NCBI GenBank assembly: GCA_945643635.1
Contig: CALZFC010000027.1
Coordinates: 3,498,501 to 3,562,500, forward strand
DNA from: Allodiplogaster sudhausi
Lineage: Eukaryota > Nematoda > Chromadorea > Rhabditida > Diplogasteridae
DNA length: 64,000 nucleotides
Reading direction: 5' to 3'
The position numbers and the translations under genes are program-made. Shown here piece by piece: positions 11,640-24,200 of the stretch; position 1 is the stretch's first letter, and every line of letters starts with the position of its first letter. The notes under the pieces are model-generated. The model had not been told where the DNA came from. It saw only the letters and a list, made by a program, of their open reading frames with translations, and made no database searches.

Positions 11640-11721
11640 ACATTTGCAAGATCATCTAAACACTTTTACGACTCTGCAGAACATGAAAAGGATTAAGAGA
11701 TAAAATTTGAGAAAAGGATCT

Positions 11722-11793
11722 TGCGTTGGGGGGGAATCGAACCCCCGTCGAATGCTTGGAAGGCATCCATGCTGACCATTACACCACGAACGC
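11722..11793 (-). tRNA. tRNA-Gly(UCC), array copy 3, acceptor mismatch
   Basis: Length is 72 nt and the anticodon is UCC. One base in the 3' acceptor strand is changed (GTTGGG where the consensus has GTTCGG on the plus strand), giving one mismatch at pair 6-67. Probably weakened but recognisable. Confidence 0.8.
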
Positions 11794-11875
11794 ACATTTG
11801 CAAGATCATCTAAACTCTTTCACGACTCTGCAGAGCAGGAAAAGGATTAAGAGATAAAATTTGAGAAAAGGATCT

Positions 11876-11947
11876 TGCGTTCTGGGGGAATCGAACCCCC
11901 GTCGAATGCTTGGAAGGCATCCATGCTGACCATTACACCACGAACGC
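11876..11947 (-). tRNA. tRNA-Gly(UCC), array copy 4
   Basis: Length is 72 nt with anticodon UCC and intact A and B boxes. A single change in the run at the acceptor/T-stem junction leaves one mismatch. Confidence 0.85.
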
Positions 11948-12029
11948 ACATTTGCAAGATCATCTAAACTCTTTCACGACTCTGCAGAGCAGGAAAAGGA
12001 TTAAGAGATAAAATTTGAGAAAAGGATCT

Positions 12030-12101
12030 TGCGTTCGGGGGGAATCGAACCCCCGTCGAATGCTTGGAAGGCATCCATGCTGACCATTACACCACGAATG
12101 C
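12030..12101 (-). tRNA. tRNA-Gly(UCC), array copy 5
   Basis: Length is 72 nt with anticodon UCC, a perfect T-arm and B box. One substitution near the 5' end makes the acceptor begin GCATTCG, which turns one G-C pair into A-C. Confidence 0.85.
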
Positions 12102-12183
12102 ACATTTGCAAGGTCATCTAAACTCTTTTACGACTCTGCAGAGCAGGAAAAGGATTAAGAGATAAAATTTGAGAAAAGGATCT

Positions 12184-12254
12184 TGCGTTCGAGGGGAATC
12201 CAACCCCGTCGAATGCTTGGAAGGCATCCACGCTGACCATTACACCACAAACGC
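12184..12254 (-). pseudogene. tRNA-Gly copy 6 with mutated B box
   Basis: Length is 71 nt. The B box reads GGTTGGATTCC rather than GGTTCGATTCC, losing the invariant C of TTC. The T stem is shortened and the 5' acceptor strand is changed. Anticodon UCC remains. Poor Pol III transcription and poor folding are expected. Confidence 0.7.
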
Positions 12255-12336
12255 ACATTTGCAAGATCATCTAAACTCTTTTACGACTCTGCAGAACAGG
12301 AAAAGGATTAAGAGATAAAATTTGAGAAAAGGATCT

Positions 12337-12408
12337 TGCGTTCGGGGGGAATCGAGCCCCCCTCGAATGCTTGGAAGGCATCCATGCTGACCATTACACC
12401 ACTAACGC
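12337..12408 (-). tRNA. tRNA-Gly(UCC), array copy 7, diverged
   Basis: Length is 72 nt with anticodon UCC. Substitutions occur in the T loop (GAGCC on the plus strand), at the T-stem base, and in the 5' acceptor strand (CTAACGC). Function is doubtful. Confidence 0.65.
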
Positions 12409-13409
12409 ACATTTACAAGATCATCTAAACTCTTTCACGGCTCTGCAGAACAGGAAAAGGATTAAGAGATAAAATTTGAGAAAAGGATCTTGCGTTCGTG
12501 GGGAATCGAACCCCCGTCGAATGCTTGGAAGGCATCCATGCTGACCATTACACCACTAACGCACATTTACAAGATCATCTAAACTCTTTCACGGCTCTGC
12601 AGAACAGGAAAAGGATTAAGAGATAAAATTTGAGAAAAGGATCTTGCGTTCGGGGGGAATCGAACGATCGTCGAATGCTTGGAAGGCATCCATGCTGACC
12701 ATTACACCACGAATGCACATTTGCAAGATTATCTAAACTCTTTCACGGCTCTGCAGAGCAGGAAAAGGATTAAGAGATAAAATTTGAGAAAAGGATCTTG
12801 CGTTCGGGGGGAATCGAACCCCCGTCGAATGCTTGGAAGGCATCCATGCTGACCATTACACCACGAACGCACAATTGCAAGGTCATCTAAACTCTTTTAC
12901 GACTCTGCAGAGCAGGAAAAGGATTAAGAGATAAAATTTGAAAAAAGGATCTTGCGTTCGGGGGGAATCGAATGCCCGTCGAATGCTTGGAAGGCATCCA
13001 TGCTGACCATTACACCACTAACGCACATTTACAAGATCATTTAAACTCTTTCACGACTCTGCAGAGCAGGAAAAGGATTAAGAGATAAAATTTGAGAAAA
13101 GGATCTTGCGTTCGGGGGGAATCGAACCCCCGTCGAATGCTTGGAAGGCATCCATGCTGACCATTACACCACGAACGCACATTTGCAAGATCATCTAAAC
13201 TCTTTTACGACTCTGCAGAACATGAAAAGGATTAAGAGATAAAATTTGAGAAAAGGATCTTGCGTTCGGGTTGAATCGAAATCCCGTCGAATGCTTGGAA
13301 GGCATCCATGCTGACCATTACACCACGAACGCACATTTGCAAGATCATCTAAACTCTTTCACGACTCTGCAGAGCAGGAAAAGGATTAAGAGATAAAATT
13401 TGAGAAAAG

Positions 13410-15257
13410 GATCTTGCGTTCGGGGGGAATCGAACCCCCGTCGAATGCTTGGAAGGCATCCACGTTGACCATTACACCACAAACGCACATTTGCAAGATC
13501 ATCTAAACTCTTTTACGACTCTGCAGAACAGGAAAAGGATTAAGAGATAAAATTTGAGAAAAGGATCTTGCGTTCGGGGGGAATCGAAATCCCGTCGAAT
13601 GCTTGGAAGGCATCCATGCTGACCATTACACCACGAACGCACATTTGCAAGATTATCTAAACTCTTTCACGGCTCTGCAGAGCAGGAAAAGGATTAAGAG
13701 ATAAAATTTGAGAAAAGGATCTTGCATTCGGGGATAATCGAACCCCCGTCGAATGCTTGGAAGGCATCCATGCTGACCATTACACCACGAACGCACATTT
13801 GCAAGATCATCTAAACTCTTTCACGGCTCTGCAGAACAGGAAAAGGATTAAGCGATAAAATTTGAGAAAAGGATCTTGCGTTCGGGGGGAATCGAACCCC
13901 CGTCGAATGCTTGGAAGGCATCCATGCTGACCATTACACCACGAACGCACATTTGCAAGATCATCTAAACTCTTTTACGACTCTGCAGAACATGAAAAGG
14001 ATTAAGAGATAAAATTTGAGAAAAGGATCTTGCGTTCGGGGGGAATCGAACCCCCGTCGAATGCTTGGAAGGCATCCATTTTGACCATTACACCACGAAC
14101 GCACATTTGCAAGATCATCTAAACTCTTTTACGACTCTGCAGAACATGAAAAGGATTAAGAGATAAAATTTGAGAAAAGGATCTTGCGTTCGGGGGGAAT
14201 CGAACGCCCGTCGAATGCTTGGAAGGCATCCATGCTGACCATTACACCACGAACGCACATTTGCGAGATCATCTAAACTCTTTCACGACTCTGCAGAGCA
14301 GGAAAAGGATTAAGAGATAAAATTTGAGAAAAGGATCTTGCGTTCGGGGGGAATCGAACCCCCGTCGAATGCTTGGAAGGCATCCACGCTGACCATTACA
14401 CCACAAACGCACATTTGCAAGATCATCTAAACTCTTTTACGACTCTGCAGAACAGGAAAAGGATTAAGAGATAAAATTTGAGAAAAGGATCTTGCGTTCG
14501 GGGGGAATCGAAATCCCGTCGAATGCTTGGAAGGCATCCATGCTGACCATTACACCACGAACGCACATTTGCAAGATTATCTAAACTCTTTCACGGCTCT
14601 GCAGAGCAGGAAAAGGATTAAGAGATAAAATTTGAGAAAAGGATCTTGCATTCGGGGATAATCGAACCCCCGTCGAATGCTTGGAAGGCATCCATGCTGA
14701 CCATTACACCACGAACGCACATTTGCAAGATCATCTAAACTCTTTCACGGCTCTGCAGAACAGGAAAAGGATTAAGCGATAAAATTTGAGAAAAGGATCT
14801 TGCGTTTGGGGGGAATCGAACCCCCGTCGAATGCTTGGAAGGCATCCATGCTGACCATTACACCACGAACGCACATTTGCAAGATCATCTAAACTCTTTT
14901 ACGACTCTGCAGAACATGAAAAGGATTAAGAGATAAAATTTGAGAAAAGGATCTTGCGTTCGGGGGGAATCGAACCCCCGTCGAATGCTTGGAAGGCATC
15001 CATTTTGACCATTACACCACGAACGCACATTTGCAAGATCATCTAAACTCTTTTACGACTCTGCAGAACATAAAAAGGATTAAGAGATAAAATTTGAGAA
15101 AAGGATCTTGCGTTCGGGGGGAATCGAACGCCCGTCGAATGCTTGGAAGGCATCCATGCTGACCATTACACCACGAACGCACATTTGCAAGATCATCTAA
15201 ACTCTTTCACGACTCTGCAGAGCAGGAAAAGGATTAAGAGATAAAATTTGAGAAAAG
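13410..15257 (-). repeat. Two copies of a 924-bp, six-unit higher-order repeat
   Basis: An ordered set of variant units appears twice with a spacing of exactly 924 bp (6 x 154): a copy with ACCACAAACG, one with AAATCCCG in the T stem, one with GCATTCGGGGATA, a spacer TAAGCGATAAA, one with CCATTTTGACC and one with AACGCCCG. The GCATTCGGGGATA marker, for example, follows CTT at 13721 and 14645. A third partial start follows at about 15258. This records a block duplication. Confidence 0.85.
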
Positions 15258-18200
15258 GATCTTGCGTTCGGGGGGAATCGAACCCCCGTCGAATGCTTGG
15301 AAGGCATCCACGCTGACCATTACACCACAAACGCACATTTGCAAGATCATCTAAACTCTTTTACGACTCTGCAGAACAGGAAAAGGATTAAGAGATAAAA
15401 TTTGAGAAAAGGATCTTGCGTTCGGGGGGAATCGAACCCCCGTCGAATGCTTGGAAGGCATCCATGCTGACCATTACACCACGAACGCACATTTGCAAGA
15501 TCATCTAAACTCTTTCACGACTCTGCAGAGCAGGAAAAGGATTAAGAGATAAAATTTGAGAAAAGGATCTTGCGTTCGGGGGGAATCGAACCCCCGTCGA
15601 ATGCTTGGAAGGCATCCATGCTGACCATTACACCACGAACGCACATTTGCAAGATCATCTAAACTCTTTTACGACTCTGCAGAACATGAAAAGGATTAAG
15701 AGATAAAATTTGAGAAAAGGATCTTGCGTTCGGGGGGAATCGAACGCCCGTCGAATGCTTGGAAGGCATCCATGCTGACCATTACACCACGAACGCACAT
15801 TTGCAAGATCATCTAAACTCTTTCACGACTCTGCAGAACATGAAAAGGATTAAGAGATAAAATTTGAGAAAAGGATCTTGCGTTCGGGGGGAATCGAACC
15901 CCCGTCGAATGCTTGGAAGGCATCCATTTTGACCATTACACCACGAACGCACATTTGCAAGATCATCTAAACTCTTTTACGACTCTGCAGAACATGAAAA
16001 GGATTAAGAGATAAAATTTGAGAAAAGGATCTTGCGTTCGGGGGGAATCGAACGCCCGTCGAATGCTTGGAAGGCATCCATGCTGACCATTACACCACGA
16101 ACGCACATTTGCAAGATCATCTAAACTCTTTCACGACTCTGCAGAGCAGGAAAAGGATTAAGAGATAAAATTTGAGAAAAGGATCTTGCGTTCGGGGGGA
16201 ATCGAACCCCCGTCGAATGCTTGGAAGGCATCCATGCTGACCATTACACCACAAACGCACATTTGCAAGATCATCTAAACTCTTTTACGACTCTGCAGAA
16301 CAGGAAAAGGATTAAGAGATAAAATTTGAGAAAAGGATCTTGCGTTCGGGGGGAATCGAACCCCCGTCGAATGCTTGGAAGGCATCCATGCTGACCATTA
16401 CACCACGAACGCACATTTGCAAGATCATCTAAACTCTTTCACGACTCTGCAGAGCAGGAAAAGGATTAAGAGATAAAATTTGAGAAAAGGATCTTGCGTT
16501 CGGGGGGAATCGAACCCCCGTCGAATGCTTGGAAGGCATCCATGCTGACCATTACACCACGAACGCACATTTGCAAGATCATCTAAACTCTTTTACGACT
16601 CTGCAGAACATGAAAAGGATTAAGAGATAAAATTTGAGAAAAGGATCTTGCGTTCGGGGGGAATCGAACGCCCGTCGAATGCTTGGAAGGCATCCATGCT
16701 GACCATTACACCACGAACGCACATTTGCAAGATCATCTAAACTCTTTCACGACTCTGCAGAGCAGGAAAAGGATTAAGAGATAAAATTTGAGAAAAGGAT
16801 CTTGCGTTCGGGGGGAATCGAACCCCCGTCGAATGCTTGGAAGGCATCCATGCTGACCATTACACCACGAACGCACATTTGCAAGATCATCTAAACTCTT
16901 TTACGACTCTGCAGAACATGAAAAGGATTAAGAGATAAAATTTGAGAAAAGGATCTTGCGTTCGGGGGGAATCGAACCCCGTCGAATGCTTGGAAGGCAT
17001 CCATGCTGACCATTACACCACGAACGCACATTTGCAAGATCATCTAAACTCTTTCACGACTCTGCAGAGCAGGAAAAGGATTAAGAGATAAAATTTGAGA
17101 AAAGGATCTTGCGTTCGGGGGGAATCGAACCCCCGTCGAATGCTTGGAAGGCATCCATGCTGACCATTACACCACAAACGCACATTTGCAAGATCATCTA
17201 AACTCTTTTACGACTCTGCAGAACAGGAAAAGGATTAAGAGATAAAATTTGAGAAAAGGATCTTGCGTTCGGGGGGAATCGAACCCCCGTCGAATGCTTG
17301 GAAGGCATCCATGCTGACCATTACACCACGAACGCACATTTGCAAGATCATCTAAACTCTTTTACGACTCTGCAGAACATGAAAAGGATTAAGAGATAAA
17401 ATTTGAGAAAAGGATCTTGCGTTCGGGGGGAATCGAACCCCCGTCGAATGCTTGGAAGGCATCCATGCTGACCATTACACCACGAACGCACATTTGCAAG
17501 ATCATCTAAACTCTTTTACGACTCTGCAGAGCAGTAAAAGGATTAAGAGATAAAATTTGAGAAAAGGATCTTGCGTTCGGGGGAATCGAACCCCCGTCGA
17601 ATGCTTGGAAGGCATCCATGCTGACCATTACACCACGAACGCACATTTGCAAGATCATCTAAACTCTTTTACGACTCTGCAGAACATGAAAAGGATTAAG
17701 AGATAAAATTTGAGAAAAGGATCTTGCGTTCGGGGGGAATCGAACGCCCGTCGAATGCTTGGAAGGCATCCATGCTGACCATTACACCACGAACGCACAT
17801 TTGCAAGATCATCTAAACTCTTTCACGACTCTGCAGAGCAGGAAAAGGATTAAGAGATAAAATTTGAGAAAAGGATCTTGCGTTCGGGGGGAATCGAACC
17901 CCCGTCGAATGCTTGGAAGGCATCCATGCTGACCATTACACCACGAACGCACATTTGCAAGATCATCTAAACTCTTTTACGACTCTGCAGAACATGAAAA
18001 GGATTAAGAGATAAAATTTGAGAAAAGGATCTTGCGTTCGGGGGGAATCGAACCCCGTCGAATGCTTGGAAGGCATCCATGCTGACCATTACACCACGAA
18101 CGCACATTTGCAAGATCATCTAAACTCTTTCACGACTCTGCAGAGCAGGAAAAGGATTAAGAGATAAAATTTGAGAAAAGGATCTTGCGTTCGGGGGGAA

Positions 18201-21200
18201 TCGAACCCCCGTCGAATGCTTGGAAGGCATCCATGCTGACCATTACACCACGAACGCACATTTGCAAGATCATCTAAACTCTTTTACGACTCTGCAGAAC
18301 AGGAAAAGGATTAAGAGATAAAATTTGAGAAAAGGATCTTGCGTTCGGGGGGAATCGAACCCCCGTCGAATGCTTGGAAGGCATCCATGCTGACCATTAC
18401 ACCACGAACGCACATTTGCAAGATCATCTAAACTCTTTCACGACTCTGCAGAGCAGGAAAAGGATTAAGAGATAAAATTTGAGAAAAGGATCTTGCGTTC
18501 GGGGGAATCGAACCCCCGTCGAATGCTTGGAAGGCATCCATGCTGACCATTACACCACGAACGCACATTTGCAAGATCATCTAAACTCTTTTACGACTCT
18601 GCAGAACATGAAAAGGATTAAGAGATAAAATTTGAGAAAAGGATCTTGCGTTCGGGGGGAATCGAACCCCCGTCGAATGCTTGGAAGGCATCCATGCTGA
18701 CCATTACACCACGAACGCACATTTGCAAGATCATCTAAACTCTTTTACGACTCTGCAGAACATGAAAAGGATTAAGAGATAAAATTTGAGAAAAGGATCT
18801 TGCGTTCGGGGGGAATCGAACCCCCGTCGAATGCTTGGAAGGCATCCATGCTGACCATTACACCACGAACGCACATTTGCAAGATCATCTAAACTCTTTC
18901 ACGACTCTGCAGAGCAGGAAAAGGATTAAGAGATAAAATTTGAGAAAAGGATCTTGCGTTCGGGGGGAATCGAACCCCCGTCGAATGCTTGGAAGGCATC
19001 CATGCTGACCATTACACCACGAACGCACATTTGCAAGATCATCTAAACTCTTTTACGACTCTGCAGAACAGGAAAAGGATTAAGAGATAAAATTTGAGAA
19101 AAGGATCTTGCGTTCGGGGGAATCGAACCCCCGTCGAATGCTTGGAAGGCATCCATGCTGACCATTACACCACGAACGCACATTTGCAAGATCATCTAAA
19201 CTCTTTTACGACTCTGCAGAACATGAAAAGGATTAAGAGATAAAATTTGAGAAAAGGATCTTGCGTTCGGGGGGAATCGAACCCCCGTCGAATGCTTGGA
19301 AGGCATCCATGCTGACCATTACACCACGAACGCACATTTGCAAGATCATCTAAACTCTTTCACGGCTCTGCAGAGCAGGAAAAGGATTAAGAGATAAAAT
19401 TTGAGAAAAGGATCTTGCGTTCGGGGGGAATCGAACCCCGTCGAATGCTTGGAAGGCATCCATGCTGACCATTACACCACGAACGCACATTTGCAAGATC
19501 ATCTAAACTCTTTCACGACTCTGCAGAACAGGAAAAGGATTAAGAGATAAAATTTGAGAAAAGGATCTTGCGTTCGGGGGAATCGAACCCCCGTCGAATG
19601 CTTGGAAGGCATCCATGCTGACCATTACACCACGAACGCACATTTGCAAGATCATCTAAACTCTTTTACGACTCTGCAGAGCAGGAAAAGGATTAAGAGA
19701 TAAAATTTGAGAAAAGGATCTTGCGTTCGGGGGGAATCGAACCCCCGTCGAATGCTTGGAAGGCATCCATGCTGACCATTACACCACGAACGCACATTTG
19801 CAAGATCATCTAAACTCTTTCACGACTCTGCAGAGCAGGAAAAGGATTAAGAGATAAAATTTGAGAAAAGGATCTTGCGTTCGGGGGGAATCGAACCCCC
19901 GTCGAATGCTTGGAAGGCATCCATGCTGACCATTACACCACGAACGCACATTTGCAAGATCATCTAAACTCTTTCACGACTCTGCAGAACAGGAAAAGGA
20001 TTAAGAGATAAAATTTGAGAAAAGGATCTTGCGTTCGGGGGGAATCGAACCCCCGTCGAATGCTTGGAAGGCATCCATGCTGACCATTACACCACGAACG
20101 CACATTTGCAAGATCATCTAAACTCTTTTACGACTCTGCAGAGCAGGAAAAGGATTAAGAGATAAAATTTGAGAAAAGGATCTTGCGTTCGGGGGGAATC
20201 GAACCCCCGTCGAATGCTTGGAAGGCATCCATGCTGACCATTACACCACGAACGCACATTTGCAAGATCATCTAAACTCTTTTACGACTCTGCAGAACAG
20301 GAAAAGGATTAAGAGATAAAATTTGAGAAAAGGATCTTGCGTTCGGGGGGAATCGAACCCCCGTCGAATGCTTGGAAGGCATCCATGCTGACCATTACAC
20401 CACGAACGCACATTTGCAAGATCATCTAAACTCTTTCACGACTCTGCAGAGCAGGAAAAGGATTAAGAGATAAAATTTGAGAAAAGGATCTTGCGTTCGG
20501 GGGGAATCGAACCCCCGTCGAATGCTTGGAAGGCATCCATGCTGACCATTACACCACGAACGCACATTTGCAAGATCATCTAAACTCTTTTACGACTCTG
20601 CAGAACAGGAAAAGGATTAAGAGATAAAATTTGAGAAAAGGATCTTGCGTTCGGGGGGAATCGAACCCCCGTCGAATGCTTGGAAGGCATCCATGCTGAC
20701 CATTACACCACGAACGCACATTTGCAAGATCATCTAAACTCTTTTACGACTCTGCAGAACAGGAAAAGGATTAAGAGATAAAATTTGAGAAAAGGATCTT
20801 GCGTTCGGGGGGAATCGAACCCCCGTCGAATGCTTGGAAGGCATCCATGCTGACCATTACACCACGAACGCACATTTGCAAGATCATCTAAACTCTTTCA
20901 CGACTCTGCAGAGCAGGAAAAGGATTAAGAGATAAAATTTGAGAAAAGGATCTTGCGTTCGGGGGGAATCGAACCCCCGTCGAATGCTTGGAAGGCATCC
21001 ATGCTGACCATTACACCACGAACGCACATTTGCAAGATCATCTAAACTCTTTCACGGCTCTGCAGAACAGGAAAAGGATTAAGAGATAAAATTTGAGAAA
21101 AGGATCTTGCGTTCGGGGGGAATCGAACCCCCGTCGAATGCTTGGAAGGCATCCATGCTGACCATTACACCACGAACGCACATTTGCAAGATCATCTAAA

Positions 21201-24200
21201 CTCTTTTACGACTCTGCAGAACAGGAAAAGGATTAAGAGATAAAATTTGAGAAAAGGATCTTGCGTTCGGGGGGAATCGAACCCCCGTCGAATGCTTGGA
21301 AGGCATCCATGCTGACCATTACACCACGAACGCACATTTGCAAGATCATCTAAACTCTTTTACGACTCTGCAGAACAGGAAAAGGATTAAGAGATAAAAT
21401 TTGAGAAAAGGATCTTGCGTTCGGGGGGAATCGAACCCCCGTCGAATGCTTGGAAGGCATCCATGCTGACCATTACACCACGAACGCACATTTGCAAGAT
21501 CATCTAAACTCTTTTACGACTCTGCAGAGCAGGAAAAGGATTAAGAGATAAAATTTGAGAAAAGGATCTTGCGTTCGGGGGGAATCGAACCCCCGTCGAA
21601 TGCTTGGAAGGCATCCATGCTGACCATTACACCACGAACGCACATTTGCAAGATCATCTAAACTCTTTCACGACTCTGCAGAGCAGGAAAAGGATTAAGA
21701 GATAAAATTTGAGAAAAGGATCTTGCGTTCGGGGGGAATCGAACCCCCGTCGAATGCTTGGAAGGCATCCATGCTGACCATTACACCACGAACGCACATT
21801 TGCAAGATCATCTAAACTCTTTCACGACTCTGCAGAACAGGAAAAGGATTAAGAGATAAAATTTGAGAAAAGGATCTTGCGTTCGGGGGGAATCGAACCC
21901 CCGTCGAATGCTTGGAAGGCATCCATGCTGACCATTACACCACGAACGCACATTTGCAAGATCATCTAAACTCTTTTACGACTCTGCAGAACAGGAAAAG
22001 GATTAAGAGATAAAATTTGAGAAAAGGATCTTGCGTTCGGGGGGAATCGAACCCCCGTCGAATGCTTGGAAGGCATCCATGCTGACCATTACACCACGAA
22101 CGCACATTTGCAAGATCATCTAAACTCTTTCACGACTCTGCAGAGCAGGAAAAGGATTAAGAGATAAAATTTGAGAAAAGGATCTTGCGTTCGGGGGAAT
22201 CGAACCCCCGTCGAATGCTTGGAAGGCATCCATGCTGACCATTACACCACGAACGCACATTTGCAAGATCATCTAAACTCTTTCACGACTCTGCAGAACA
22301 GGAAAAGGATTAAGAGATAAAATTTGAGAAAAGGATCTTGCGTTCGGGGGGAATCGAACCCCCGTCGAATGCTTGGAAGGCATCCATGCTGACCATTACA
22401 CCACGAACGCACATTTGCAAGATCATCTAAACTCTTTTACGACTCTGCAGAACAGGAAAAGGATTAAGAGATAAAATTTGAGAAAAGGATCTTGCGTTCG
22501 GGGGGAATCGAACCCCGTCGAATGCTTGGAAGGCATCCATGCTGACCATTACACCACGAACGCACATTTGCAAGATCATCTAAACTCTTTTACGACTCTG
22601 CAGAACAGGAAAAGGATTAAGAGATAAAATTTGAGAAAAGGATCTTGCGTTCGGGGGGAATCGAACCCCCGTCGAATGCTTGGAAGGCATCCATGCTGAC
22701 CATTACACCACGAACGCACATTTGCAAGATCATCTAAACTCTTTTACGACTCTGCAGAGCAGGAAAAGGATTAAGAGATAAAATTTGAGAAAAGGATCTT
22801 GCGTTCGGGGGAATCGAACCCCCGTCGAATGCTTGGAAGGCATCCATGCTGACCATTACACCACGAACGCACATTTGCAAGATCATCTAAACTCTTTTAC
22901 GACTCTGCAGAGCAGGAAAAGGATTAAGAGATAAAATTTGAGAAAAGGATCTTGCGTTCGGGGGAATCGAACCCCGTCGAATGCTTGGAAGGCATCCATG
23001 CTGACCATTACACCACGAACGCACATTTGCAAGATCATCTAAACTCTTTTACGACTCTGCAGAGCAGGAAAAGGATTAAGAGATAAAATTTGAGAAAAGG
23101 ATCTTGCGTTCGGGGGGAATCGAACCCCCGTCGAATGCTTGGAAGGCATCCATGCTGACCATTACACCACGAACGCACATTTGCAAGATCATCTAAACTC
23201 TTTCACGACTCTGCAGAACAGGAAAAGGATTAAGAGATAAAATTTGAGAAAAGGATCTTGCGTTCGGGGGAATCGAACCCCCGTCGAATGCTTGGAAGGC
23301 ATCCATGCTGACCATTACACCACGAACGCACATTTGCAAGATCATCTAAACTCTTTCACGACTCTGCAGAACAGGAAAAGGATTAAGAGATAAAATTTGA
23401 GAAAAGGATCTTGCGTTCGGGGGGAATCGAACCCCCGTCGAATGCTTGGAAGGCATCCATGCTGACCATTACACCACGAACGCACATTTGCAAGATCATC
23501 TAAACTCTTTTACGACTCTGCAGAACAGGAAAAGGATTAAGAGATAAAATTTGAGAAAAGGATCTTGCGTTCGGGGGGAATCGAACCCCCGTCGAATGCT
23601 TGGAAGGCATCCATGCTGACCATTACACCACGAACGCACATTTGCAAGATCATCTAAACTCTTTTACGACTCTGCAGAACAGGAAAAGGATTAAGAGATA
23701 AAATTTGAGAAAAGGATCTTGCGTTCGGGGGAATCGAACCCCCGTCGAATGCTTGGAAGGCATCCATGCTGACCATTACACCACGAACGCACATTTGCAA
23801 GATCATCTAAACTCTTTTACGACTCTGCAGAGCAGGAAAAGGATTAAGAGATAAAATTTGAGAAAAGGATCTTGCGTTCGGGGGGAATCGAACCCCCGTC
23901 GAATGCTTGGAAGGCATCCATGCTGACCATTACACCACGAACGCACATTTGCAAGATCATCTAAACTCTTTTACGACTCTGCAGAGCAGGAAAAGGATTA
24001 AGAGATAAAATTTGAGAAAAGGATCTTGCGTTCGGGGGAATCGAACCCCGTCGAATGCTTGGAAGGCATCCATGCTGACCATTACACCACGAACGCACAT
24101 TTGCAAGATCATCTAAACTCTTTCACGACTCTGCAGAGCAGGAAAAGGATTAAGAGATAAAATTTGAGAAAAGGATCTTGCGTTCGGGGGGAATCGAACC

